The notes below the pieces were generated by a model. That model ran no database searches. It had not been told where the DNA came from and saw only the letters and a list, made by a program, of their open reading frames with translations. DNA of 64,000 nucleotides from Blautia obeum ATCC 29174 (GTDB lineage Bacteria > Bacillota > Clostridia > Lachnospirales > Lachnospiraceae), in contig NZ_CP102265.1 of NCBI RefSeq assembly GCF_025147765.1, positions 327,001 to 391,000 of the forward strand, in the 5' to 3' direction. Numbering within the stretch: position 1 is the stretch's first letter; each line of letters opens with the position of its first letter. This document shows positions 8,320 through 15,447 of this stretch, in pieces. Made by a program: the position numbers and the translations under genes.

Positions 8320-9105
8320 TTAAATCACCTTTACATAGCTGTTTTCGCTCTTATAGATTTTGCGGATACCAAGGGCACAGAGTACCAGCCCGATCAGGAA
8401 CCACAGAAGCAGAAGCTTACGATGAGGTGCCTGTCCGTAGATTACGCACTGACGCATGGATGTGATCAGAAATGCGATCGGGTTTCCCTTGCCGATGTAG
8501 TTGTTGTATGGTGCCGGCAGACGACTCATGATGTTCCAGAATACACCGGTCAGGTAGAATACAAGGCGAAGTGCGATACGCAGAACATTGCCAAGGTCTT
8601 CTACAAATACACCATAATGAAGCAGAAAACAACTGATACCAAAAACTACAGTAACCAGTGTGATCAGAATTGGAATCACATACAGGATATTCAGAGTCAG
8701 CGGAACGCGCCATATAGCAAGCATAGCAACGATGATCAGCAGAGAAATGCACATCTTGAAGCCGTTGACACATATTCTGATAACCAGAAGGATGAATTTT
8801 GGTATATATACTTTGGATACGATTGGTTTGTTGTTCTTGATGATCTTGACACTCTGCAACAGACACTTGTTAAAAAAGTCCCAGAGAGTGATGCCGACAA
8901 AAACGAAGATCGCAAAGTACTGTTCTTTAGACTTAAATACATATCCGAACATGAATACATAGATCAACATGAAGCACAGAGGATCCAGTACCCACCAGAG
9001 CCAGTTCAGATAGGAATTGGCTACTTCAGCTTTCAACTGGGCTTTAGAAGAGTAAATGGCATACTTCCAGTACTTCTTCATGTCATCCCTAAATCGTTTA
9101 AACAT
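8320..9105 (-). CDS. Polysaccharide-export ABC transporter, permease (Wzm/TagG-like)
   Basis: ABC-2 type permease of 261 residues with six hydrophobic helices. Conserved family text includes NSYLNWLWWVLDPLCFMLIY near the first helix and YLTGVFWN in the middle, followed by a cytoplasmic C-terminus. It is the first gene of the two-gene exporter operon and would form the membrane channel with the downstream ATPase. Minus-strand TATAAT at 9135-9140 is a possible -10. Confidence 0.9.
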   Translation of the reverse strand: MFKRFRDDMKKYWKYAIYSSKAQLKAEVANSYLNWLWWVLDPLCFMLIYVFMFGYVFKSKEQYFAIFVFVGITLWDFFNKCLLQSVKIIKNNKPIVSKVYIPKFILLVIRICVNGFKMCISLLIIVAMLAIWRVPLTLNILYVIPILITLVTVVFGISCFLLHYGVFVEDLGNVLRIALRLVFYLTGVFWNIMSRLPAPYNNYIGKGNPIAFLITSMRQCVIYGQAPHRKLLLLWFLIGLVLCALGIRKIYKSENSYVKVI

Positions 9106-9266
9106 AAAATCCGCTCCTATATTTTCTTTATTAAATTATAGAACCCCCAGTAATCTGAGGGCTGTGACCTTACTTATCATACACTACCAAAGGTTTGTTG
9201 ACAAGAGAAATCTATTGTTCTTTCTTTATTATTTTGCAAGAAAGCTTGTATTTTGCAGGAAAAAGC

Positions 9267-9296
9267 TTGACTTATATAGTATGGTTGTGCTAAACT
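9267..9296 (+). promoter_or_regulatory. Promoter of the rpmG-secE-nusG-rplKA operon
   Basis: TTGACT (9267-9272), an 18-base spacer, then TAAACT (9291-9296). It is the best sigma-A-like promoter in the 280-base gap before rpmG. Confidence 0.6.
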
Positions 9297-9384
9297 AGAC
9301 GAGCGACATGGAAGTTAGGTCTTTTTTTTATGCCCGAAAAAGGCAAAAAGGCCCACGCAAATGAAAACACTGGAGGTGGAAGTT

Positions 9385-9534
9385 GTGCGCGTTAAGATTA
9401 CATTGGCATGTACGGAGTGCAAGCAGCGTAACTACAATATGACCAAGGAGAAAAAGAATCATCCTGAGCGTCTTGAAACAAAGAAATATTGTAAGTTCTG
9501 CCGTACCCATACTCTGCACAAGGAAACAAAATAA
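9385..9534 (+). CDS. rpmG: 50S ribosomal protein L33 (bL33)
   Basis: A 49-residue zinc-ribbon L33 protein of the large ribosomal subunit. Two CxxC pairs are visible (CTEC near residue 9, CKFC near residue 36), with the family text RNYNMTKEKKNHPERLE and the C-terminal HTLHKETK. Start GTG 9385 follows GGAGG at 9372-9376. The position directly before secE-nusG is typical of Firmicutes. Confidence 0.95.
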   Translation: MRVKITLACTECKQRNYNMTKEKKNHPERLETKKYCKFCRTHTLHKETK

Positions 9535-9559
9535 TCACAAACGATTGTGAGGTTAGACT

Positions 9560-9769
9560 ATGCAAGAGAAAGAAAAATCTGCTGGCAAAGGTCAGAAGAG
9601 AAATTGGTTTCAGGGACTTCAATCGGAATTCAAAAAGATTGTCTGGGTTGACAAGGCTACACTTGTAAAACAGACTATAGCAGTTACAATTATTACAGTT
9701 GTACTTGCTGTGATCATCAGTGTATTTGACTCAGCTATTCTGGAAGGAATAAATCTTTTAGTGAAATAA
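9560..9769 (+). CDS. secE: Preprotein translocase subunit SecE
   Basis: 69-residue bacterial SecE, the small membrane subunit that clamps SecY in the SecYEG channel. A basic N-terminus leads to the conserved EFKKIVWVDKATLVKQT amphipathic segment and one membrane helix (about residues 39-60). It sits between rpmG and nusG. Confidence 0.96.
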   Translation: MQEKEKSAGKGQKRNWFQGLQSEFKKIVWVDKATLVKQTIAVTIITVVLAVIISVFDSAILEGINLLVK

Positions 9770-9785
9770 GGATAACGGTGATTGT

Positions 9786-10301
9786 ATGTCAGAAGCGAAA
9801 TGGTATGTTGTTCATACTTATTCAGGGTATGAAAACAAAGTAAAAGCCAACATTGAAAAAACAATCGAAAACAGACACCTGGAAGACCAGATTCTGGAGG
9901 TTCGCGTTCCGCTGCAGGAAGTTGTGGAAATGCGTAACGGTGCTGCCAAGCAGGTCCAGAAAAAGATGTTTCCTGGTTATGTGCTTCTCAACATGGTCAT
10001 GAATGATGATACCTGGTATGTTGTCCGCAACACCAGAGGTGTTACCGGATTCGTAGGACCGGGATCCAAACCGGTTCCGCTTACGGAAGAAGAAATGCTC
10101 CCGTTAGGAATCAAGAATGATGACATTCAGGTAGACTTTGCAGAGGGTGATATGGTTGTTGTAACAGCTGGAGCATGGAAAGATACTGCAGGTGTTATTA
10201 CTGCAATCAGCACTCAGAAGCAGACGGTTACTATCAATGTTGAATTGTTTGGCCGCGAAACGCCGGTAGAAATAAGTTTCGCAGATATTAAGAAGGCGTA
10301 A
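9786..10301 (+). CDS. nusG: Transcription termination/antitermination protein NusG
   Basis: 171-residue NusG, an RNA polymerase elongation factor. The NGN domain begins AKWYVVHTYSGYENKVKANI, contains the FPGYVLLNM strand and ends at about residue 110. The KOW domain covers about 117-150 (EGDMVVVTAGAWKDTAGVI). It lies 16 bases after secE and precedes rplK in the conserved order. Confidence 0.97.
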   Translation: MSEAKWYVVHTYSGYENKVKANIEKTIENRHLEDQILEVRVPLQEVVEMRNGAAKQVQKKMFPGYVLLNMVMNDDTWYVVRNTRGVTGFVGPGSKPVPLTEEEMLPLGIKNDDIQVDFAEGDMVVVTAGAWKDTAGVITAISTQKQTVTINVELFGRETPVEISFADIKKA

Positions 10302-10310
10302 CACATTCAA

Positions 10311-10340
10311 GTGGGAGGGAAGAACCCCCGCCAATACCAC
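10311..10340 (+). promoter_or_regulatory. Putative ribosomal protein L1 mRNA-binding hairpin, copy 1 (before rplK)
   Basis: GTGG and CCAC close an outer stem around an asymmetric internal loop and an inner G/C stem. An AGGAGG ribosome site follows immediately. The same outline recurs before rplA at 10804. L1 is known to repress its own operon by binding an mRNA mimic of its 23S site; assigning this hairpin to L1 is inference. Confidence 0.6.
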
Positions 10341-10357
10341 ATAGGAGGTGCCGAAAA

Positions 10358-10783
10358 ATGGCAAAAAAAGTAACAGGTTATATTAAATTACAGATTCCTG
10401 CTGGTAAAGCAACTCCAGCACCACCGGTTGGTCCGGCTCTTGGACAGCACGGTGTAAACATTGTACAGTTCACAAAAGAGTTTAATGCAAGAACAGCAGA
10501 TCAGGGAGATCTTATCATTCCTGTAGTTATCACTGTTTATGCAGACAGAAGTTTCAGCTTCATAACCAAAACTCCGCCGGCAGCTGTTCTTCTTAAGAAA
10601 GCAGCTAACATCAAATCAGGTTCCGGCGTACCGAACAAAACAAAGGTTGCAAAAGTAACAAAAGCTCAGATTCAGGAAATCGCTGAACTGAAAATGAAAG
10701 ACCTGAATGCAGCATCCCTTGAAGCAGCTATGAGCATGATCTCTGGTACTGCTAGAAGTATGGGAATCGAAGTCGTAGACTGA
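10358..10783 (+). CDS. rplK: 50S ribosomal protein L11 (uL11)
   Basis: 141-residue uL11 of the GTPase-associated centre. The N-terminal domain has GKATPAPPVGPALGQHGVNI and the C-terminal rRNA-binding domain has the KIKSGSGVPNK-type loop (here NIKSGSGVPNK) and MKDLNAASLEAAMSMI. Its AGGAGG Shine-Dalgarno is directly behind the hairpin at 10311-10340. Confidence 0.97.
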   Translation: MAKKVTGYIKLQIPAGKATPAPPVGPALGQHGVNIVQFTKEFNARTADQGDLIIPVVITVYADRSFSFITKTPPAAVLLKKAANIKSGSGVPNKTKVAKVTKAQIQEIAELKMKDLNAASLEAAMSMISGTARSMGIEVVD

Positions 10784-10803
10784 GAAAAAATTAATTGAAG
10801 TGA

Positions 10804-10831
10804 GTGGGAGGGAAATTCCCGCAATTACCAC
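10804..10831 (+). promoter_or_regulatory. Putative L1-binding hairpin, copy 2 (before rplA)
   Basis: GTGG ... GGGAA/TTCCC ... CCAC forms an outer stem, an asymmetric loop and an inner stem, followed at once by AGGAGG for rplA. Loop sequences GAG and GCAATTA parallel copy 1. Its position allows translational feedback by the rplA product; this function is inferred. Confidence 0.6.
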
Positions 10832-10845
10832 AGGAGGTTATAGAA

Positions 10846-11538
10846 ATGAAACGAGGAAAGAAATACGTGGAAGCTGCTAAAGCAGTAGACCGCGCAACAT
10901 TATATGATACCGCTGAGGCTATCAGCCTTGTAAAGAAATCCGCAGTTGCTAAATTTGACGAAACTATCGAAGTTCACATCCGTACAGGCTGCGATGGACG
11001 TCATGCAGATCAGCAGATCCGTGGTGCAGTAGTTCTGCCTCATGGAACTGGTAAAAAAGTTCGTGTTCTTGTATTCGCAAAAGACGCTAAAGCTGAAGAA
11101 GCTAAAGCAGCTGGAGCTGATTACGTAGGAGCAGAAGATCTCATCCCGAGAATTCAGAACGAAGGATGGCTGGATTTCGACGTTGTTGTTGCTACACCAG
11201 ACATGATGGGTGTTGTAGGACGTCTTGGTCGTGTACTTGGACCAAAAGGTCTTATGCCAAACCCGAAAGCTGGAACAGTAACTATGGACGTTACAAAAGC
11301 GATCAATGATATCAAAGCAGGTAAGATTGAATACCGTCTTGACAAAACCAATATCATCCATGTTCCGATCGGTAAAGCTTCCTTTACTGAGGAACAGTTA
11401 AGCGACAACTTCCAGACGCTGATTGAGGCGATCGTTAAAGCTAGACCAAGCACACTGAAAGGACAGTACATGAAGAGTATCGTTCTTACACCTACTATGG
11501 GACCTGGTGTGAAGGTTAACCCGGCTAAATTCGCCTAA
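10846..11538 (+). CDS. rplA: 50S ribosomal protein L1 (uL1)
   Basis: 230-residue uL1 of the L1 stalk and likely autorepressor of this operon. The protein begins MKRGKKYVEAAKAVDR at ATG 10846, which has a proper AGGAGG site; the open frame from 10804 runs through the regulatory hairpin and is not the start. Domain text LGRVLGPKGLMPNPKAGTVT and the C-terminal TPTMGPGVKVN are diagnostic. No rplJ/rplL follow; the unit ends in a terminator 14 bases after the stop. Confidence 0.97.
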   Translation: MKRGKKYVEAAKAVDRATLYDTAEAISLVKKSAVAKFDETIEVHIRTGCDGRHADQQIRGAVVLPHGTGKKVRVLVFAKDAKAEEAKAAGADYVGAEDLIPRIQNEGWLDFDVVVATPDMMGVVGRLGRVLGPKGLMPNPKAGTVTMDVTKAINDIKAGKIEYRLDKTNIIHVPIGKASFTEEQLSDNFQTLIEAIVKARPSTLKGQYMKSIVLTPTMGPGVKVNPAKFA

Positions 11539-11552
11539 ATAAATGACAAAAG

Positions 11553-11579
11553 GACATCCTTTAAAAGGGTGTCTTTTTT
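11553..11579 (+). terminator. Terminator of the rplKA operon
   Basis: Stem GACATCC / GGGTGTC with a T run, 14 bases after rplA. Confidence 0.8.
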
Positions 11580-11640
11580 ATTTCCCTAATTTTGCCGGGT
11601 ACTGCCCGGGGTCCCGCTATTTGGCAAATGGGAAAAAAAT

Positions 11641-11688
11641 CCGAGGGGGAACTCGCTCACAGTTGCGAAGGCCGCTGTTCCCCCTCGG
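11641..11688. repeat. GC-rich perfect 12-bp inverted repeat
   Basis: CCGAGGGGGAAC at 11641-11652 and its exact complement at 11677-11688 enclose 24 bases. The surrounding 11580-11730 is much more GC-rich than the neighbouring genes and contains only unconvincing overlapping frames. No U-tract follows directly, so a simple terminator is unlikely. Confidence 0.6.
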
Positions 11689-11852
11689 ACTCCCCCTTGT
11701 CGGCCACGCTGAAAAACAAAAAGGCTGAGTTTGCTGGGGAAGAAATGGATAATAGAGATATAATATGGTGGATACTTTTTAGGAATGGTTGCGATGTGGT
11801 GGAGCGACAATTTATTTCAAGGGTTGGTGAGTGAGTTTGTGGAGTATGTTGG

Positions 11853-12058
11853 AGGCGGGGTGGGTGTATCCGGGAGGGGGAAGCCTGAAGAGGTTCGTGA
11901 AAGTACTTAGGCTCTGGGATTTTGTGTTGAGCATAAAAATGGCACTGTTTGAGCGAAGCGAGTTTGACATTTTTATGATCGCTTTTAGCAAAATATCAGA
12001 GTCTTAGTACTTTAGAACCGATGAATTTTCCCACTCCGGATACACCCACCCCCGCCCT
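11853..12058. repeat. Long imperfect palindrome, MITE-like element 1
   Basis: A 205-bp hairpin-forming element. Outer arms contain GGTGTATCC (left) and GGATACACC (right), middle arms AAAGTACT (11900) and AGTACTTT (12006-12013), inner arms CATAAAAATG and CATTTTTATG. The centre is GAGCGAAGCGAG. The inner 11900-12013 part is related in reverse orientation to the element at 32073-32187: both have AGTACT ends, a TAAAAGCG block, an AAAAATG arm and an ACTCGCT(T/A)CGCTCA core. It encodes no protein. It could be a non-autonomous mobile element or a conserved structured RNA. Confidence 0.65.
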
Positions 12059-12119
12059 TGCATCTCCAATCATACCCATCACAGGGTTCCCTTTTTTTCT
12101 TAATAAAACATTAAAGTTT

Positions 12120-12150
12120 TTTACAGGATTTTGTGGTAATATGATACAAT
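12120..12150 (+). promoter_or_regulatory. Candidate promoter of the D,D-carboxypeptidase gene
   Basis: TTTACA (12120-12125), a 19-base spacer and TACAAT (12145-12150), about 34 bases before the ATG at 12184. Confidence 0.45.
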
Positions 12151-12183
12151 AATAAGAAACTTCAATAGAAAAGAAGGGGCGGT

Positions 12184-13188
12184 ATGGCTGATAAGAAACG
12201 TAGAAATACTCCAAATACAGGAAATAAAAGAAATAACGGTCGAAGAAAAAAGAAGGGCAGGCTCAAGGGTCTGATTGCTGCAGAACTGATCGTAGTTGTC
12301 GTTCTTGTAATGATCGTGGGGCATAATCTGGGACTGGGAACAGGAATCACCAACTTCGTAAACAGTATCCGTAAACCTGCAGTCGAGGAACTGGATATCA
12401 CAGGGATCAACAGCCCTTATGCGGTGCTCATGAATGCAAAGAGTGGTAAAGTCATCGGTGATATCAATGGTGAAGAACAGATGTATCCGGCTTCTATGAC
12501 AAAGATCATGACTACAATCCTTGCGATTGAAAATCTCAAGGATTTGAATCAGGAGATTACGATTACAAACGATATGGTAGCGGATCTTTATGTGCAGGAT
12601 GCAATGCAGGCTGGATTTCAGCCGAATGAGACAGTGAAGGCAATTGATCTTCTCTACGGAGTCATGCTTCCGTCCGGTGCAGAGTGCTGCGTAGCATTGG
12701 CAGACACCGTTGCGGGTTCGGTGAGTGATTTTGTAACTCTTATGAATGAAAAAGCAGAGAAGCTTGGAATGACAGGTACTCATTTCAGTTCCATTTCAGG
12801 ACTGCACAGGGAAGATCATTACAGCACAGCAAAAGACATTGCGCTGTTGCTTCGTTATGCGATAAAAAATGACACTTTCCGTGAGATCATTGAAAGTCCA
12901 TATCATTCTACATCAGGAACAAATATTCATCCGGATGGAATCACATTTTACAGTACGATGTTTAAGAATTTGTCGGATACTTCTGTGATCGATGGAGAGA
13001 TCAAAGGAGGCAAGACCGGATACACGAGTCAGGCAGGTCATTGCCTCGCAAGTTTTGCAGAAATTGATGGAGTAGAATACATTCTTGTAACAGCTGGTGC
13101 ACCGGGCACGGGTAATCCGCATATTGATGATGCAGTAAAATTGTATAACCGGCTGGGTGAGTCATCCTCTGTATTGTATGGAAGATAA
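12184..13188 (+). CDS. D-alanyl-D-alanine carboxypeptidase (peptidase S11, DacF-like)
   Basis: Membrane-anchored penicillin-binding protein that trims the terminal D-Ala of peptidoglycan stem peptides. A lysine/arginine-rich cytoplasmic start (about 30 residues) and one membrane helix (about 31-52) are followed by the S11 domain. It has the S104-M-T-K107 nucleophile motif, S164-G-A166 in place of the usual SGN, and K277-T-G. The 334-residue length lacks the C-terminal PBP5 beta domain. The SGN to SGA change is a family variation that may affect activity. Start ATG 12184 follows AAGAAGGGGCGGT. Confidence 0.9.
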   Translation: MADKKRRNTPNTGNKRNNGRRKKKGRLKGLIAAELIVVVVLVMIVGHNLGLGTGITNFVNSIRKPAVEELDITGINSPYAVLMNAKSGKVIGDINGEEQMYPASMTKIMTTILAIENLKDLNQEITITNDMVADLYVQDAMQAGFQPNETVKAIDLLYGVMLPSGAECCVALADTVAGSVSDFVTLMNEKAEKLGMTGTHFSSISGLHREDHYSTAKDIALLLRYAIKNDTFREIIESPYHSTSGTNIHPDGITFYSTMFKNLSDTSVIDGEIKGGKTGYTSQAGHCLASFAEIDGVEYILVTAGAPGTGNPHIDDAVKLYNRLGESSSVLYGR

Positions 13189-13221
13189 TGTGCGGCAGGA
13201 GATACGAAGTTTTGGACGAAA

Positions 13222-13773
13222 TTAAGAAAGTTTCTGAAACAGTTCAAGTGCAAGTTCTTTGAATTCTTTTTCTACAGAACTGAAAGTGCGCTCAGACAGG
13301 TCGGGAGTAGAAGACAGGGGGATGATCTCCCTGTCTTTTTCACCTTTCATAAGAGTTTTTAATTCCAGTTCCAGGATTTCATTATCAATCTGTTTCCATT
13401 TTTGATTCTCTTCATCAGTTAGGTCATCAAGATGAAATTTTTCCCAGATCGCATCCATGATCATAGATTCGATTTCCAGGTAGTTCTGCAGATGGACTTT
13501 AACCGGGCGGATGACATCGGAAATGTAACATTCACTTGCATCGTGCAGAAGACAGGCAAGAGCCATTCGGTCAGACCATCCACGTGCCAGAGCTTCATGA
13601 GCACAGTTAATGGAATGCTGGCCTACAGAATAAAACCACCGGATCTGCCCGCCACCGCGGCAGACAAGACTTAAAGCATGTGCAATATCTTCCAGATAAA
13701 CATCTTCCGGGGCGATCTTCATGGGATCAAATTTTCGCCCACTGTATGTATTCATTACGCTCATAAATGACAC
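13222..13773 (-). CDS. HD-superfamily phosphohydrolase (YfbR-like)
   Basis: 183-residue soluble protein of the HD phosphohydrolase superfamily. Metal-ligand motifs are visible: YSVGQHS (first His), LLHDASECYISD (HD pair) and a distal Asp in KQIDNEILELEL. Related proteins are nucleotidases such as YfbR; the substrate here is unknown. It runs convergent to the D,D-carboxypeptidase, 33 bases apart, and is probably monocistronic. A TATATATATATAT run lies upstream at about 13805. Confidence 0.85.
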   Translation of the reverse strand: MSFMSVMNTYSGRKFDPMKIAPEDVYLEDIAHALSLVCRGGGQIRWFYSVGQHSINCAHEALARGWSDRMALACLLHDASECYISDVIRPVKVHLQNYLEIESMIMDAIWEKFHLDDLTDEENQKWKQIDNEILELELKTLMKGEKDREIIPLSSTPDLSERTFSSVEKEFKELALELFQKLS

Positions 13774-13913
13774 TTCCTTTTTATTGTTTGAGAGACTGTT
13801 TCATATATATATATATATTTAGTATACGCACTTTTTCTATAATATGAAAGAACATTTGGGAAAATGTTTGGCATTGCAACAGACTTTCAACCATTTTATT
13901 AGTGACAGACAGA

Positions 13914-13980
13914 AAAAATCCCCCTAAAACATTGATATATCCAAGGTACTGATAGCATATCATGTTTTAAAGGGGATTTT
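13914..13980. terminator. Large hairpin terminator
   Basis: Arms AAAATCCCC..AAAACAT and ATGTTTT..GGGGATTTT enclose further imperfect pairing. A T-run on the minus strand lets it end the HTH gene at 14014; the reverse direction also has a T-run. Confidence 0.7.
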
Positions 13981-14013
13981 GCTCTATTATGTGATAAATG
14001 AAAAGATGTAGTT

Positions 14014-14439
14014 TCAGAATAAAGTTTCTTCGTTTTCATCAAACAGTTTGTCGTTGATCTCAAAAAGATCAAGTTTGTGCAGAAGTCCGTAATATATAAT
14101 TGCATCACGTTTCAGCTTGGGATATAATTGGGCTTTTCCGCAACGTCTCAATAATTCCTGGGTTTCTTCTACGCTTGCATTCAGACCGTAACACAGACAC
14201 AGCAGACGGTTTCGGGAAGGATTCCGGCGACCGGCAAAAATCTGGTGCAGATAGATTTCGCTCATGCCTGCCTGTTTGGCGAGAGCTGCTTTTGAGATAT
14301 TTTTCTTTTCAAACAGATGGTTTAATAATTCTGCTACATTTTTATTTACAAACTGTTCCTGGTTTTGTGACAGAAACTGAGTCAGATCTGGTGAATCCAT
14401 AAGTTCCTGCTGTAAACCATCTGTATTTTTCTTTTTCAT
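14014..14439 (-). CDS. Helix-turn-helix (XRE-like) regulator
   Basis: 141-residue DNA-binding protein. A lambda-repressor-type HTH covers about residues 48-90 (KKNISKAALAKQAGMSEIYL, then FAGRRNPSRNRLLCL). The remaining C-terminus (CGKAQLYPKLKRDAIIYYGL) is not an enzyme domain that I recognise. It is divergent from the Ser/Thr kinase at 14689 across a 250-base AT-rich region with a perfect inverted repeat, so it may regulate itself and the kinase operon (inference). Confidence 0.85.
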   Translation of the reverse strand: MKKKNTDGLQQELMDSPDLTQFLSQNQEQFVNKNVAELLNHLFEKKNISKAALAKQAGMSEIYLHQIFAGRRNPSRNRLLCLCYGLNASVEETQELLRRCGKAQLYPKLKRDAIIYYGLLHKLDLFEINDKLFDENEETLF

Positions 14440-14481
14440 AATCCGCGCCTTTACTCATCGTTATTTTTGAACAATATATTG

Positions 14482-14505
14482 CTATTCGTGCTGCTTTACG
14501 AATAG
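14482..14505. promoter_or_regulatory. Inverted repeat in the HTH/kinase divergent region
   Basis: CTATTCGT / ACGAATAG, 8-bp perfect arms with an 8-base spacer. It lies about 45 bases upstream of the HTH gene within a very AT-rich 250-base gap that has several TATAAT-like sequences. It is a plausible operator for the HTH protein. Confidence 0.45.
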
Positions 14506-14688
14506 TATTAATAGTAATACAAATATTCTATTTGTTATATTACTTGCTGAATAATTACTAATAAGTTATAATATTTTAAATAGTATACATAAATTAAAAT
14601 ATACTATAAACAGTTCTGAAAAACAATATGCAGACCGCATAGTAAAAAGGAATATCAGTTACAACAGTAACGAGTAAGGATGAGAAAT

Positions 14689-15393
14689 ATGAATATTTAC
14701 GACAGTCTTTTGGGTGCAGTTCATAGCGAATATGATGTGCTCATGCTGATCAAAAAAAGTGAACGGGGCGAGGTCTCACTTGTACGTCACAGAGACAGCG
14801 GCACCCGTTATATTTTCCGGCATTTTTATGGAAACAGTGAAGTTTATCAGAAACTTCTGAATGTTTCCTGTCCAAATCTGCCGCAAATAATGGAAGTCGG
14901 AGAAAAAGATGGAAAGACAGCTCTGCTGGAAGAATATGTGCAGGGCGATACGCTTAGCGAGATCCTAGAAGGCGGTCTTCTGACAATTGCGGAGTCGAAA
15001 CAGATTGCAAGACAGCTTTGTTCTGCATTGTGGGTATTTCATTCTATGGGTGTGGTGCACAGAGATGTGAAGCCGGATAATGTTATTATACGTGGAAAAG
15101 AAGCTGTTCTGATCGATTTTGATGCATCAAGAATATATAAAAGCACAATTCAGGAAGATACGCAGATTCTGGGAACAACTGGATTTGCAGCACCGGAGCA
15201 GTATGGCCTTTCGCAGTCGGATGGACGGGCAGATATCTATGCGCTTGGTGTTTTACTTAATATTATGCTGACCGGCGAACATCCTTCCAGGAAACTTGCA
15301 GGTGGCAGAATGGGAAGAATTGTTCAACGCTGTACAATGGTTAATCCATCAAAAAGATACAAGAATATTCTTCATCTGCTGGAGGTTCTGTAG
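14689..15393 (+). CDS. Ser/Thr protein kinase-like protein, atypical active site
   Basis: 234-residue soluble protein with a compact Hanks-type kinase fold. H124-R125-D126 with KPDN is the catalytic loop, and GTTGFAAPEQYG is the activation/APE segment. Two key positions differ from the norm: the beta-3 lysine position reads YIFR (Arg44), and the DFG motif reads DFD (143-145). It has no membrane anchor or PASTA domain. Start ATG 14689 is chosen because AAGGA sits 8 bases before it; an ATG at 14680 overlaps that site. It is divergent from an HTH gene and followed 54 bases later by a zinc-ribbon/beta-helix membrane protein, so the three may form one signalling unit (inference). It may be a pseudokinase or have relocated catalytic residues. 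Confidence 0.85.
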   Translation: MNIYDSLLGAVHSEYDVLMLIKKSERGEVSLVRHRDSGTRYIFRHFYGNSEVYQKLLNVSCPNLPQIMEVGEKDGKTALLEEYVQGDTLSEILEGGLLTIAESKQIARQLCSALWVFHSMGVVHRDVKPDNVIIRGKEAVLIDFDASRIYKSTIQEDTQILGTTGFAAPEQYGLSQSDGRADIYALGVLLNIMLTGEHPSRKLAGGRMGRIVQRCTMVNPSKRYKNILHLLEVL

Positions 15394-15447
15394 CAAATTT
15401 TCTATAAAAATAGAGAAGAAAACAAAAAGAGATAAAGGGGAAAGTCA

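Noticed and set aside
8290..9141. 283-codon plus-strand frame opposite the ABC permease
   Set aside because: Fully antisense to a gene with clear family motifs; low-complexity Asn/Gln/Asp translation.
10804..10845. Upstream GTG start for rplA
   Set aside because: It would translate the regulatory hairpin; ATG 10846 has the proper Shine-Dalgarno and the family N-terminus.
11543..11834. Short overlapping plus-strand frames after rplA
   Set aside because: They run through the terminator and a perfect inverted repeat, have no ribosome sites and encode low-complexity text; treated as non-coding.
12121..12783. 220-codon minus-strand frame opposite the D,D-carboxypeptidase
   Set aside because: His/Cys-rich antisense translation with no ribosome site.
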